Position numbers and translations under genes: made by a program
In this document: piece by piece, positions 36,086 to 48,933 of the stretch
Position numbering within the stretch: the first letter of the stretch is position 1
Layout of the letters: every line of letters starts with the position of its first letter
From: Paramecium pentaurelia
Lineage: Eukaryota > Ciliophora > Oligohymenophorea > Peniculida > Parameciidae
DNA length: 64,000 nt
Direction of reading: 5' to 3'
Assembly (NCBI GenBank): GCA_905183005.1
Contig: CAJJDO010000064.1
Span: forward strand, 188,695-252,694
Notes under the pieces: generated by a model
The model's input: only the letters and a program-made list of their open reading frames with translations
Databases searched by the model: none
What the model was told of the DNA's origin: nothing

Positions 36086-38101
36086 TCTAATCAATTTATT
36101 TTTATTCCATTAAATTTATAGTATAGATAAAATTCTATTTATAAATAAGATACAAAAGTTTTATTAAAATTTTCATCATTTTACTCTTAAAATCATAAAA
36201 CCTGCGACGGAATCAAGATTTATTATAAAAATAATTATGTAAAATTTATGATATTCTTAATTGAACAATAAATACTATTTTTCAACATTAGTGGGCCTAA
36301 ATTAAATATGATTTTTACAAATTCATGAATTACTGTCTTCTATCCTAATATTTTTATGAACCTTTGTTTAATATACAATTTAAACTCAAATCAACTTTAT
36401 TTATTTATAGCTTAAGGGCCATACTGATTTGAGTCATCCAAATCTTATAGATGAAAAAATCTTTTAAAAATTATTTCATCCATTGAATTTCAACTTTAAG
36501 TGAAGATCTTAAAATAATAGAAGCATAAAATGTAAACTCGATCCATCTAATATTTTTAAATAAGGATCATGTAGAGCTTTCATTCAGATGTAAATTTATC
36601 GTTCCCTTTTTTAAACATTTTCTAGAAGAATATCAACTTATGTGATACTTTTATTTATGATCTTAGACTTTTAATTAAGAATTCACTCATCTCTAATTAG
36701 GGTTTAATTAAGGTTTATTGTTAAAAATGAAAGATAATTATATATTTAATATTCAAAATTAGTCTTTGATTTTGTAATTCAATCTTCGGAATTAATTTTT
36801 AACAATTAAATAATTTAAAAAATAAATTCATCTTAATTTATGCAAGATTAGTTAAAATTTAAAAAATTTGAGAAAGATAAAGTCTTTAAATATTCTCGAA
36901 ATATCATGGATTTTGGTTTTATGGAAAATACAGTAGATAGAATAGATATTATTTACTGATATTACTGTTTAATGGGTATATGAATATATTATAAAAAGGA
37001 TTAGATAATTGTAAGAAGATACATCAATGAATTTTAAGATTTATGTCATCAATTTATATCTATTATAATTTATTTTAAATTTTACAATATAAGTAAATTT
37101 AATTAATTATTTTAGTTTGAAAAAATACAATATTATCTTTAATTTTTCATTATTTAAACATTGATTTATCTTCAATGATTCTTTTATTAAAATTTCGAAT
37201 TATTTTTAAATGTATTCCTAAGTTATATGCGTTACTCTTCTATTTATTAGCTTCTTTCAGTTAATAATTTCAATTTCATTTCTGATTTTTATAATTCATC
37301 TTATAGACATGAATACATATCTTTTTAACATTAATCGAATTTCATTTATTATTATTATTGTTATGGCTATTAATTATTAATTTGCATTGAATAATTGTGA
37401 ATTTATGAATTCTTTTACTCATTTGAAGGTATTTTATAAATAAGTAAAGGATTTTAGTGTTAAGGTTAAAGAAGTATAGTTTATGATGTCACAATTTATT
37501 AATTTAAATTATACTATCTTGGTGGTGTCAATGAAGTAGGAATTTAATGCAGAAATGATGTTTGAGATTTTGATTATATAGGTATTTAAATTTTCTATCT
37601 AATTATTGGGCTTTTGGGTTAGGATACTATATATTGAATTTAATTAGTTCTTATAGGCGAAATGTTTTGATAGTTAACATTTCTTGAATCAAATATTTAT
37701 TTTTTTCTTACAGTTTAGATTAAGGATGGATATTGTATATAATCTTTAGGATATGAAGATAATTATGAAATTTTTTGAGTTATTTAGGGTTTTTTAGGTT
37801 TTAAATAGTCCTCATCATTTTAATATACAGGAGAGACAGAGCGCTACATTTTTAACAAATTAATAAATAAAAATATTATTTTATTAATTTATTAACAGAT
37901 TCAATTTATTTCTTCATTAAATTATTGTCATATTTTTCTTTATATATATTTAAATTCTAAATTAAATGAAGAAAGTCATCTTTCAAATTATTATTCTAAA
38001 TCAATCTTTCATAAATATTATTTAATTTTCTTATCATTTTATTAAATAATAAGAGACTAATATAGTAATAGTATTTTATGAAAATCGTTAATATTTTTAT
38101 A
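36086..38101. other. Largest intergenic region (about 2 kb), with coding relics
   Basis: No intact gene is readable on either strand. Several stretches look like decayed coding sequence. One is a kinase-like relic on the minus strand (36520-36690). Another is a plus-strand fragment near 37470-37570 reading YYLGGVNEVGIQCRND, interrupted by TGA and not extendable. The Ca2+-ATPase promoter must lie near the right end. No RNA gene or repeat was seen. Confidence 0.5.
36520..36690 (-). pseudogene. Decayed fragment of a protein kinase C-lobe
   Basis: On the minus strand, one frame reads LIFFQKMFKKGNDKFTSE and stops at TGA. The neighbouring frame continues KALHDPYLKILD. Together they resemble the end of a MAP-kinase-type catalytic domain, where a leucine-rich DLLxKML segment and an RFTSEQAL segment lead into HPYL. 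The break needs one frameshift, and neither side extends into the rest of a kinase domain. This fits a relic of a lost duplicate, as expected after whole-genome duplication in Paramecium; chance similarity is possible because the match is short. Confidence 0.35.
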
Positions 38102-41100
38102 ATGCAATAACAATATTCAAAATAAGAAAATTCAAGAGATTTTGAAGAATTTCATAATATTGAAGAGTTCAAAGAATTATTTCTTTTAAATTCAATAAAT
38201 GATGGATCAAGTTTTTAAAAAGTTTTGAAATTGGGAGGTGATTAAGGGTTGGCAAAAAAATTAAAATCGCATCTATTAGTAGAATTGAATATTAATTTAA
38301 ATAGAAAGGAATAGATTCTGAAGCTTAAGTTCAAGAGAATCGAGAGAAATTTGGAAATAATGATCCAATAGAAAAGGAGCCTGCATCATTATGTGAATTA
38401 ATTTTAGAATGTTTTGGAGATACAATGTTATAAATTCTGTTGGTAGCTGCTCTAATAAGCACTATAATTGGGATTATAAATGAAGGTATAAAAACAGGAT
38501 GGACAGAGGGGTATATCTATAATTATATATCTAGAGCAACAATATTTTTAGCTGTTTTTTTAATTGTATCAATAACAGCTGGTAATAATTATTTAAAAGA
38601 GAGATAATTTTAATAATTAAGACGTAAATTGGATGATGGAATGGTATAAGTAGTTAGGGGGGGAATAGTTGAAATATCTATAAAAGAAATTGTTGTAGGC
38701 GATATATTACAATTTGGTATTGGAGACATTTTTCAAGTTGATGGTATTTGATTAAATATAAATATAGGTTTAATGATATAGGGTTCATAGATAAAAGTAG
38801 ATGAATCTCCTATGACTGGAGAATCTGATGAAATAAAAAAATTACCATTCAATGAAATGAGTCAATAATAATAGAGTAGCAAAGATCATCATCATTTTAG
38901 TCCATTTTTAATCAGTGGTACTAGATGTTTAGATGGAAATGGATATATGTTAGTATTATAAGTAGGATAAAATACAGTATAAGGATAATTAAAATAATTA
39001 TTAAATTAAGACAATCCCCCTACACCTCTTTAATAAAAATTAGAAGGAGTTGCTGAAAATATAGGAAAATTGGGTACTTTAGTAGCAATATTAACATTTA
39101 TTGCTTTAATGGGACATTTAATTTATGATGTATTTATAGATCATAAACATGAATTCTTTACATTGTTATCTTTATAATTAATAATTGAAGCTTTTATGAT
39201 TGGAGTAACAATAATAGTTGTGGCTGTTCCAGAAGGTTTGCCATTAGCAGTAACAATAGCATTAGCATATTCAGTTGGGAAAATGAAAGATGAATAAAAT
39301 TTAGTAAAGAATTTAGCATCATGTGAAATTATGGGTGGTGCAAATAATATATGTAGTGATAAAACAGGAACATTAACATAAAATATTATGTAAGTTACTG
39401 CATTATGGATTGAAAATCATACTTACAATAATTAAGAAATTAATATAACATCAAAGATTTCAAAATAATCTATTGAGATTATGTCTGAATCAATATGTTA
39501 TAATTCTATAGCAAATCCAACTAAAGATAGAGATACTAATAGATGGATATAAATTGGGAATAAAACTGAATGTGCTTTAATTGAATTAGCTGATAATTTT
39601 GGATATAAATATTCAAATTTTAGATAAAATGATAAAATTCTAAGATAAATTCCTTTTAGTAGTAAAAGAAAGAAGATGGTTACTGCTATTTTAAATCCTA
39701 AAAATTAAACTATTAGAATATTTAGTAAAGGAGCTTCTGAAATTATTTTAGCATAATGTTTTAGATATATTTCAACTAATGGTACAGAATTAGTTCTTGA
39801 TAAAGTGAAAAAAGATGAAATTTTGCATAATGTTATTGAAAATTTTGCATCTCGCTCTCTCAGAACTATAGCAATTGCTTATAAAGATTTAGAACCTTAA
39901 AGTTAAGCTATAAAGGGATTTGTAAATGCAAAAGCAAATGTACATTAAATAAATGAAGATGAAATTGATAAAGATTTAACTTTAATTGCAATAGCAGGTA
40001 TCAAAGATCCAATTAGACCTGATGTTGCTGATTCGATAAGATAATGTACTAAATCTGGAGTGACTGTTAGAATGGTTACAGGAGATAATATAATTACAGC
40101 ATAGTCTATTGCTCTTGAATGTGGGATTTTGGAGAAGAATAGGGCATAATAAGAATTTGAAGTAATTGAAGGCAAAAAGTTTAGAGATTTAGTAGGAGGA
40201 TTAATTAGTGCTAAGAATGAAGATGGGAATGAAATAAAAGTAGTTAAAAATATGTAGATCTTCTCAAAGATAAGTAGAGAAATGAAGGTAATGGCTAGAG
40301 CATCACCAGAAGATAAATATTTATTGGTTACAGGTTTGATTTAAGAAGGTAATGTTGTTGCAGTTACAGGAGATGGAACAAATGATGCTCCTGCTTTAAA
40401 AAAGGCTGATGTTGGATTTGCAATGGGAATTACTGGATCAGATGTAGCAAAAGATGCTGCTGATATAATTTTAATAGATGATAATTTTAGTTCAATTATT
40501 ACAGGTATAATTTATTATAATATATATAATAGCTATGAAATGGGGTAGAAATATTTATGATTGTATAAGAAAATTCATTTAATTTTAATTGACAGTCAAT
40601 CTTGTTGCATTATTCATGTCATTTACAGGTGCTGTAATTTTAAAATAATCTCCACTTAATGCAATTGAAATGCTTTGGGTTAATTTGATTATGGATACTT
40701 TTGCTTCTTTAGCTTTAGCTACAGAACCACCATCTATTAAAGTTTTAGATAGATAGCCATATAAAAGGACAGATTAGATTGTATCACCAAAAATGTATAG
40801 AACAATTGTAGGTGCAAGTTTGTATCAAATAATTGTTCTTACATTTATATTATTTTTATTACCAAAATTTATTGATTGTTCTATACCTGAAGAATTGATT
40901 GGATAAAAAGTAATAATTTTATTTATATCTATAAAAGTATCCAAAGAATGTAGTACAAATGAGTATCTTCTTTTAAGCATTTGTGTTAATGTAAGTATTT
41001 AATTCAATTTCTTGTCGATAATTAGATTATCACACTAAGAATCCTTTTGCTAATTTTTGTAATAATCCTTTATTTTGGATAGTTTAAACTATAACAGTAA

Positions 41101-41408
41101 TTGTATAGATTTTACTAATTTAATATGGAGGAAAATATGTAAAAGTATCTCATTTAACATTATTTTAACATTTATTATGTGTTGGTTTTGGTATAGGTGG
41201 AATGATATTTTCTGTGTTATTTAAATTTATTCCAGAAGAATTATGCTAGAAAATTCATCTCTTTAGAGAAGAAGAAATTAAGACTGAAAAGATGGATGAT
41301 ACATTAACAAGTAAATTAAGAAGAAAATCAACTATGCGTTTACATACTAGTTAAAGAAGTAAACATGATATTGGCAGTTTGAATAAAATGAGTTCAGATA
41401 AAATTTGA
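38102..41408 (+). CDS. Plasma-membrane-type Ca2+-transporting P-type ATPase (1066 aa)
   Basis: A P2B-type pump that expels Ca2+ from the cytosol. Motifs in order: the A-domain VDESPMTGESDEI (TGES), VVAVPEGLPLAVTIALAYSV (M4 Ca2+ site PEGLP), CSDKTGTLTQN with the phosphorylated Asp, KGASEIILAQC (KGA nucleotide loop), and VTGDGTNDAPALKKADVGFA (hinge). Membrane helices M1-M2, M3-M4 and M5-M10 are all visible. The C-terminus ends in a short basic region (SKLRRKSTMRLHTSQRSK) that could be autoregulatory or calmodulin-binding. Introns of 26 nt (38279-38304), 24 nt (near 38744), 28 nt (near 40506) and 28 nt (40910-40937, AAG end) leave exactly 1067 codons. Length and motif spacing are normal for PMCA. 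Its location (plasma membrane or alveolar sacs) cannot be read from sequence. Confidence 0.95.
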
Positions 41409-41638
41409 AGTTATTGAATTATCAAAATTAATAAATTATATATTTTTAGAAGCTCTTTTTTGAAAATAAAGAGAAATTTCTATATTAATATTTATCACTT
41501 TTATGATTATATTATTAATAAATACACTTAAAACATAAATATGAATTAGATTTATCACCTAAAATTAGAACATTCAGATATTTAATATACAAATTCTATA
41601 ATTTGAGTAATTTTAATATTTAATTAAAACAAAAAATA

Positions 41639-42977
41639 ATGTAAAAGTAATGATACTATAATATTTAAAAGGGAAGTCGTGGAATTTACATTCAAACACT
41701 TTGTTTACAAATACACTTTTATCAATATAATTGTTCTCTTGTTTACTTTATATCAATTTCAAGATGCTCCCTTGGCTCTACCTCTTGGTTGCATGATATT
41801 AAATGAATTAACAATCTGGATTAAATATTCAAGTGGATAGATTACAGACAATGTCGATCATCTTCTTCACATATTATTTTATGTAAGTTATCTTATATAA
41901 TTAGATATATATCACACTTATTTATTATTTAGAGCTAAATTACTATATTTTCAGCAATATATTTATAGTATTGTCTTTCATTTTCAAAATAGCTTGTGAT
42001 AAAAAAAGTGATGAGCAACATGAATATACAACAATTATACGATTAGTATTTTGTATTTATAATATAGAGTAAAATTTTCTATCGATTTTCATAATTGATA
42101 GCACTATTTTGTATAACATTAAAAATGAATCAATATGTAGATTGGACATGGTCATAAACTTTTTGGTGGTATTGGATGTTTTTAAGTGGTTTAATTGGAT
42201 CCACAATAACATTTTTATTGATTTTAATTTCAAAATTAATTAAAATCAACAATAGCACAATAATAAACAACTTTAAAAATGAAAGTATGACATTATAATT
42301 CTAATTTAGTTAAAATGCTTTTATGGTTATTATATATTGCATGTTTAAGCAGTCTAATAGCTGGAATCTGGATAGTAAATACATTAAATTTACTTGGAAA
42401 TACTATAAATATCTAAATAGGAGATATTTTTATGTATATTACAATATCTCTTAATATCCTCATATTTTGTACAATTTCATATGTACTTTTTAATTCAATA
42501 GTTGAATTTGTTATATCAATAAATGAAATTGATTCTAGAGATTCATCTCCTAACCCTACTATTAAAAATACAGATTAATAAATTAAAAAAGAGTTAACAA
42601 TAACATCAATTTTTATGTAGAAATTATCAAATGCTTATTTCAAATAAATGAAAGATTTAGAAGTAGTTACACTTAAAGATGCAAATTAAAATGAAATATT
42701 AACTGAAAGAAATGTGAATAATAATATTATTAAAAAAAATAAAGCCAGTCCCCATAATTCTAATAATAAATGTATTATATGTTGTGAAAAATCTTCAAAT
42801 GCAATATTAATGAATTGTGGTCATGGTGGAATTTGTTATTAATGTGCAGTTCAATTAGCCTAAAAGTAAAAGGAATGTTTTCTTTGTAGATAGATAATTA
42901 AATTTATTTATGAAATTGATGAAAAGGATGTTAGTATTATGAAAAGAGTCATTTCAAAAACTAGGATTTCCAATTGA
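41639..42977 (+). CDS. Multi-pass membrane protein with C-terminal C3HC4 RING (414 aa)
   Basis: Probable membrane E3 ubiquitin ligase. About six hydrophobic segments span residues ~15-270 (e.g. FINIIVLLFTLYQF, IFIVLSFIFKIAC, WMFLSGLIGSTITFLLILIS, LLWLLYIACLSSLIAGIW, ILIFCTISYVLFNSIV). A hydrophilic linker leads to a C-terminal RING: CIICCEKSSNAILMNCGHGG, ICYQCAVQLA and CFLCRQ. The first exon is only MQK: a 25-nt intron (41647-41671, AAG end) joins it to the rest. Three further introns (22, 22, 25 nt) leave 415 codons. Without the first intron no ATG precedes the membrane region, so that splice decides the start. It lies 29 bp upstream of the kinesin-9 gene. Confidence 0.83.
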
Positions 42978-43006
42978 TACTTTTTTTATTAATATATTTA
43001 ACAGTT

Positions 43007-44663
43007 ATGAAATCTCAATTCGAAGTGTACCTTAGATTAAAGCCTTCAAATAAGTAAGAGTAATCATTTAAAGAAGCTAATCCTAAAATGCAATGCAATA
43101 CTAAATTTATCAAAATAAGAAATTACAAGTATTATTACCTAAACATGTCAAATTTGGGATGATAAACCATACAAGAGATAATTTAGATTTTAATTTTACT
43201 CATGTTTTTGATCAAAAATCAAGTTAAGAACATGTTTTTACAAATGTTACAACACCTGTAATAAATAGGTATTCAATTATTTATTCAAATTTAGTTTTTT
43301 GGATGGCTATAATGCCACTATTTTTGCATATGGATAAACAGGATCAGGTAAAACTTATACAATGAGTGGAGCTGAAACATGGTAATTGAGAGGTATAGTA
43401 CCTAGAGCACTTTCTTATATATTTGATGAAATCGATAAAAGAAATAAATTTGAATATAAAATCTATATTTCATTTATGGAGATATACAATGAAAATGCTT
43501 ATGATTTATTAGAGAAAAAACATTTAGAAACACCTTTAGAATAATGGAATAAAGTATATATTTAATAAATTTTAAAGATAGCATTATTTGAAGATGATTA
43601 GAACAATATTCATTTAAAAAACTTATCAATTCATTAATGTAATAATGAGTAAGAAGGAATTGATTTATTGATGATGGGAAATTTTATTAGATAAGTTAGT
43701 TCTACTCCCATGAATTAATCAAGTTCAAGATCTCATTGTATTTTTACAGTAACTCTTGAAGGATATGAAACAAGTAGTGAGACTTGTTTTGTTAGCAAAT
43801 TACATTTAGTTGATTTAGCAGGATCAGAAAGAATTAGTAAATCTTAAGTAGAAGGTAATTTATTAAATGAGGCAAAATACATCAATTTATCTTTAACCTA
43901 CTTAGAATAAGTTATTATAGCATTAAATGAAAGAATGAAAGGGGCTAATAGATAACATATTCCATATAGAAATTCTCTTATGACTACTTTATTAAAAGAT
44001 TCTTTAGGAGGTAATTGTAAAACTGTAATGATTGCAACAATAAGTTCTGAGAATGATAATATTGAAGAATCATTATCCACTTTAAGATTTAGTTAAAGAG
44101 TGGGATAATTAGAAAATGAGGTGATTATAAATAATTAATTAATTAGATAAGGAGAAATGAAAAAGTAGATTTAGAAGCTGTTGTAAAAAGATTAGAATAA
44201 GAAAAATTAGTTTTGATAAGAGAATTAGAATAATATTAAAGAGGAGGTGTATCCACTTCAAGTAATAAAAAAAATTAATAACAATAACAAAATTTATTAC
44301 CATAATCAAATGGATAACCTATTAGTTAAAAAGATGTTTAAGAAAAAGTTGAACTTTATCTTAATGAAAGGATTCCCATGTTAGATGTAAAAAGTATTGA
44401 GGAAACATAAAAGTGTTTTGAAGCTATGAAAGATCTTTATAATACAAGAATGAAAGAGTATGTCACAGAACTTACATTTATCTCTGAAAAATTATAAAAA
44501 TATGATGAAATATTAACAAGAAAGTATTAAAATAAATTAATTATCAAATAGAAAAGAATAGAGTTCCTTCCTTGAATAAAAAGAGAATAGTTCTCCTGAA
44601 GTTGAAGTTTATAGAAGAAATGAATCTCCATAAATAACATTTAAAAAAAGGGCAAATTAATGA
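43007..44663 (+). CDS. Kinesin-9 family motor (KIF9/KIF6-like), 518 aa
   Basis: A plus-end microtubule motor; kinesin-9 members are ciliary/flagellar central-pair proteins. The motor domain has the P-loop FAYGQTGSGKTYTM, switch I NQSSSRSHCIFT, switch II HLVDLAGSERIS and the family-specific stretch LNEAKYINLSLTYLEQVI plus HIPYRNSLMTTLLKDSLGG. After the neck, a helical region (VVKRLEQEKLVLIRELEQY) and a short Gln/Ser-rich tail end at TGA 44661-44663. Introns of 20 nt (43054-43073, AAG end), 26 nt (near 43267), 26 nt (GTG donor, near 44121) and 28 nt (near 44522) leave 519 codons. The protein is shorter than metazoan KIF9 (about 790 aa), mainly in the tail. Confidence 0.92.
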
Positions 44664-44706
44664 TAATAAAATTATATATATTTGCTAATGTAATTAATTA
44701 ACCATA

Positions 44707-46585
44707 TCAAATGCTCAATGATGAAACTTTTCCAACTAATTCTACTACTTCTTCCTAACTAATATTTGATTATTTGGCTTAAATTTAAGCATTTACTTAT
44801 GGACCCAATTAATTAATTAAAAAGCTTAAACCTTTGTAATTAACTTCTGTAGAGTTCAAATTCAATTAAAGGTTAACTAGAATAGGTAAATTATGAAGTA
44901 ACTAAAAATTTATAATAATTATTTCAATACTTTCCCTAATTTACGAACTCCTTATTCTGTAATTTTATTATAATGAACACTAATATTAACACTCTTTAAT
45001 GAAACCCATTTAGTTGCAGAGAATTATTTATTTAAATCTACCAATGAATTATCAGTTAATTAGTTTCTTCCAACATTAATTGTTAATTCAACAAGACTTT
45101 CAGCAAAATTTGATACATGTTGAATTAATCCACTAAAACCATCATCTTTAATAGAATTGTTTTATAATGAGTATCCTGAAAAGTTAAGTGTAAGCTTCTT
45201 AACTCCTTTATAAGTGGATAAGGCATCTCCTAATTATTGAGCTGATTTATTGTCTATTTGAGATTAACTATATATATATTATGTAAAATATTTTACCTGA
45301 AATTGAATAATACTCTTGTAACTTAACTTCCTCCCACAGATTTCACAGCCTTTGAAATATATTAGACTGCTGAATTAACATTTGATTATTCTGCCAATAT
45401 ATTTACTTCTTCTAAATTAGGTAAATTCACATCCTTAAATTCATTAAAGAATTCTTTGGCTGAATTTGCTTATACTTATTATGAGAATTAAAATGTCAAT
45501 ACTTTTAATTGTTCTGCTTAAGAAATAGCTAGATATATTCAATTAATATTAATACCTTAAGCAATATGTTATAAACCTTATGCTTTTCCATTTACTCTCC
45601 AATTAATTTATAAATTCAATATACTTGTTAGTTTTTAAATGGATTCTCCAATAGATTTTGATTCAGCAATTGTAAAATCTCCAATATGGAGTATTATTCT
45701 TGTTTCTGGAGTTATCATTGTATTTAATAATAATGCAAATGCTTCAGCAGTCTCAATATTTAAACTTACAAAATTTTATTATTAAATTGAAGTATCTTCT
45801 TAGATAATGTTCAATAATTGATCACCTAATTTCTTAATTTAAGAATTCCAAAACTTTAAAGCTAACTCAGTTCTATCCTAAACATTCTAATTTAAACTCT
45901 ATTCCAAACTTTCTCTATAAAATTATTCTTTAGTTTTATTCCACACACACAATTCATTTGGAGCATTTCTCCATGCTCTTACTTTTTTTGTTGTTGCAAA
46001 CAAATATTCTGGTAATTCAGGAGCTGCTCTTAATTCAGAAATCTATTAATTTTATAATTTTATTTTACTTTATCTACAATTTCATTTGGCTTAGGAATTG
46101 AAGCTTCTTATTCTGGGTCACTTTTCAAAACAGTTTATAAGGAATCAAATACTCTTTACAGATTGTTACTCTCACCTTGTGCATTACCAACCAATTGAGA
46201 TACAATGTTATTACAAGCATTCTCATAACCTTCTTATAACTTTTAATTCAATTATTTAAATGAGTTAACTTGTACTTAAACTTATCTTTCATATTCTTAT
46301 TTTTATGAATTAAAATTTTGAACAAGAGTTTATGATTCAGCATCTGGAACATAGGCTAATGGAGACTGTTTTGTCAAATCCCTATTTTATTAATATATTT
46401 AAGCTATATTACTATAAAAAGTCTTTAATAACAACTAGTTCAGACTTTCCTCCAGTTTCACGAACACTTTGACTTACATGTCGAGCAGTCAATAACTTAC
46501 TATTTAACACGTCTTTTGATTCTGAAACTAGAATAAAAGGCTCGTTATCGGTAGGGTTTAATAATTAGGGGAATTCGAAATCCAT
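44707..46585 (-). CDS. Leucine-rich-repeat (RNI-like) protein (587 aa)
   Basis: The N-terminal ~270 residues are mostly helical and Gln/Asn-rich, with a conserved-looking VRAWRNAPNELCVWNKTKEQ. The C-terminal ~300 residues hold ribonuclease-inhibitor-like LRRs: FVSLNIETAEAFALLLNTM, KKLTLNFSGYSLQNNSIKDD, VELTINVGRNQLTDNSLVDL, WVSLKSVNISVHYNKITEQG. These form a protein-binding horseshoe; partner unknown. Introns of 31, 26, 29 and 29 nt leave 588 codons. ATG 46583-46585, TGA 44707-44709. The 31-nt intron is the longest in the window after the 14-3-3 one. Tail-to-tail with kinesin-9 (43 bp). Confidence 0.75.
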
Positions 46586-47516
46586 TAATTAATTATATTC
46601 TCATCCCGCCTTCACTTAAATTCAATTATATTGTATATTCTAATTCATATTTATTTATCCAATGAAATTTAATATAAGTTATAATATATATCACAATAAA
46701 ATTAATTGAAATTTATTAAAGTTATAATAAGCCAAAAATACTAGTTAGGGTTTGATTTCTATTTTTATTAAAAATATTCAAGTATTATCTTTATTAATCT
46801 TAGTTTTAATATGTTATTTTGATTATATATTTAACATTTCAATTTTAAGATTACTTAATTTTGGTTATTTGTAAAGATTATACAAAAATCAGCTTTTTTA
46901 ATAAGTAGACAAATAAAATTATTTGAGCTATTCTCTAATTGAAAAAGTGAAAAAAAAATTTAATTATTCAAATTGATTAACAAAATAAATTATGAACTAT
47001 GATTTACTTTAATAGTTGAATAAAAATAGTTCAATAATTTTAGAAAATATTTGAAAATAATATCATAAAAAAGTAAGTTTAGATTCATTATTTCATTTTC
47101 AACAGATAAATTACTTTTTATCATAAATAAAGTATTGAAATATATTTTATCAGGATTTGGATTTTTTATTTGAAAATGTATATATATTACAATCACATCA
47201 AATTTAATAACATATTTTTATGTATGTAAAAATCTAATCAATAATTTGATAATAAATAAAAAATTCATATTATCTCTTTGTTTATTCAATGTATTCATAA
47301 AATTTTATTTTTTTAATTTGAAAAATTCATTAATAATTTTTAGATATAGAGTTTTCTATATATTATTAAGTGACTTATATAAAATAAGAGTACTTCTTAG
47401 AAAAGTAGTTAATTAAAGAAATGTAGCATATTTATATGTTGAGATGGCAAATTTATCTTTTGTTGATGAGATTAGAATTAATTTATTAATTATAATCATT
47501 TTAACAAAAATAATTA
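46586..47516. other. Intergenic AT-rich region between divergent genes
   Basis: About 930 bp, with promoters of the LRR gene (left) and the coiled-coil gene (right). A short minus-strand frame (46990-47196) has composition typical of non-coding AT-rich DNA here. No RNA gene, repeat family or decayed domain was recognised. Confidence 0.5.
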
Positions 47517-48902
47517 ATGTTTTAACGAGAATAAAGGAATACTACTAATTCTGGTTATAAGAGTTCTTCAAATGCATATGTTATGGCTATGAAGGCACTT
47601 CAAGAAAAAATAAAATTAATGGAAACACAAAAAAATGATTTGTAGCCTTGTAATAAAATGAAAATTAACGATGAAGAAAATTTGTCTTAGTAAATATAAG
47701 AACTTAGAAATTAAAATGAAACATTATCTATTTAAGTATAAAGACAATAAAATGATAAAGAAAATATTAATAATTATATTTTATAAATCGAAGCTTTGCA
47801 ATCAGACAGATTAATATAATTGAAGGAATACCAAGATCGTGTTGGAGATCTTATTAAAAAAATAGAGGATGGTAAGAAGGAGAGATAAGAGATGTAGAGT
47901 TAAATTGATCAATTATAAAAGTAATTAGAATAGTATAAATTAAATGAGAGAGGATTGATGCAGAAGGTTGATCAACAAAAATTAGATGAGAACTAAAAAT
48001 AGATTGAATAGATATTGGATTTAAAGCATAGATTAGAGTAAGGATAATCATATACAAAAAAACTTGAAAAGAAATATGAAAAATTATAAAATGAGAAAAA
48101 CTAATTAGAATCAAACTATTTAGATTATAAAGAGAAATGTCCAATATTTAAATTACAAGAATATGAAAAATAAATTTAAATTTATAGAGGTTAATTGGAA
48201 GAAAAGGAAAGAGCATTTTTGAGAATGATGGATGAAATATAGAATTAACGTTAATCGACAGAAGATTAATTAACTAGAAGAATTTAAGAATTATTAAACA
48301 AAAGTAATGAATATTAATCTAAAATACATAAATTGACAATTGAATTAAAAGATTTAAGTTTAAAACATCAATAATTATAATTAAGATTAGAATATGAAGA
48401 GAAAAATAATAAATTTAGTCGTAAAAGATTGAGAAATGTATCATCTTCTGAAGATCAAGATTTAGATATGCCAATATATAATCCAAATTAATATTAGATA
48501 AATAATTATAATTAGAAAGTTGCTAAATTAAATTTTGAATATTTATAGCCTTAAATGTCTAGTCCTAGATTTGAATAAAGTTTAGTTAAATCTAATGCTC
48601 TAAAACAAGCAATAAAAGATTGTTTAGAAGACATGAAATAGACAACTCCCTATAAATCTGATTAACATTTTTAAGTTGATTAAAGTTTATTATAATAACA
48701 ACATTCTAAAAAGAAATTGTTATCACCTCCTATGTCAGCAAGAAATAATGAAACTGAATATTAATTGAAATAATTGAATGATCGTTATGAATAGTTAATA
48801 AGATAAGCCTAAAAAGAATCAGATTTTAAATAAAAAGCCTAAATTCGAAAAGAGTTATTAGATTTAGCTGAACAAATAAAGGATATAAATAGAAAACAAT
48901 GA
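47517..48902 (+). CDS. Long coiled-coil protein (461 aa), intronless
   Basis: A 462-codon frame without introns. Residues ~15-320 are dominated by Lys, Glu, Gln and Leu in heptad-like patterns (AMKALQEKIKLMETQKND, QSYTKKLEKKYEKLQ, RAFLRMMDEIQ, QELLNKSNEYQSKIH), that is, an extended coiled coil. After a Ser/Pro-rich hinge (SPRFEQS, KKLLSPPMSARNNE) a second short helix closes the protein (KAQIRKELLDLAEQIKDI). No motor, kinase or other catalytic domain is present. Coiled-coil proteins of this kind are common in the ciliate cortex and basal bodies; the assignment to such a structure is inference. It is convergent with the RBM-like gene, 31 bp between stops. Confidence 0.82.
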
Positions 48903-48933
48903 AAATAAATCAACTATTGAATATTGATATAAT

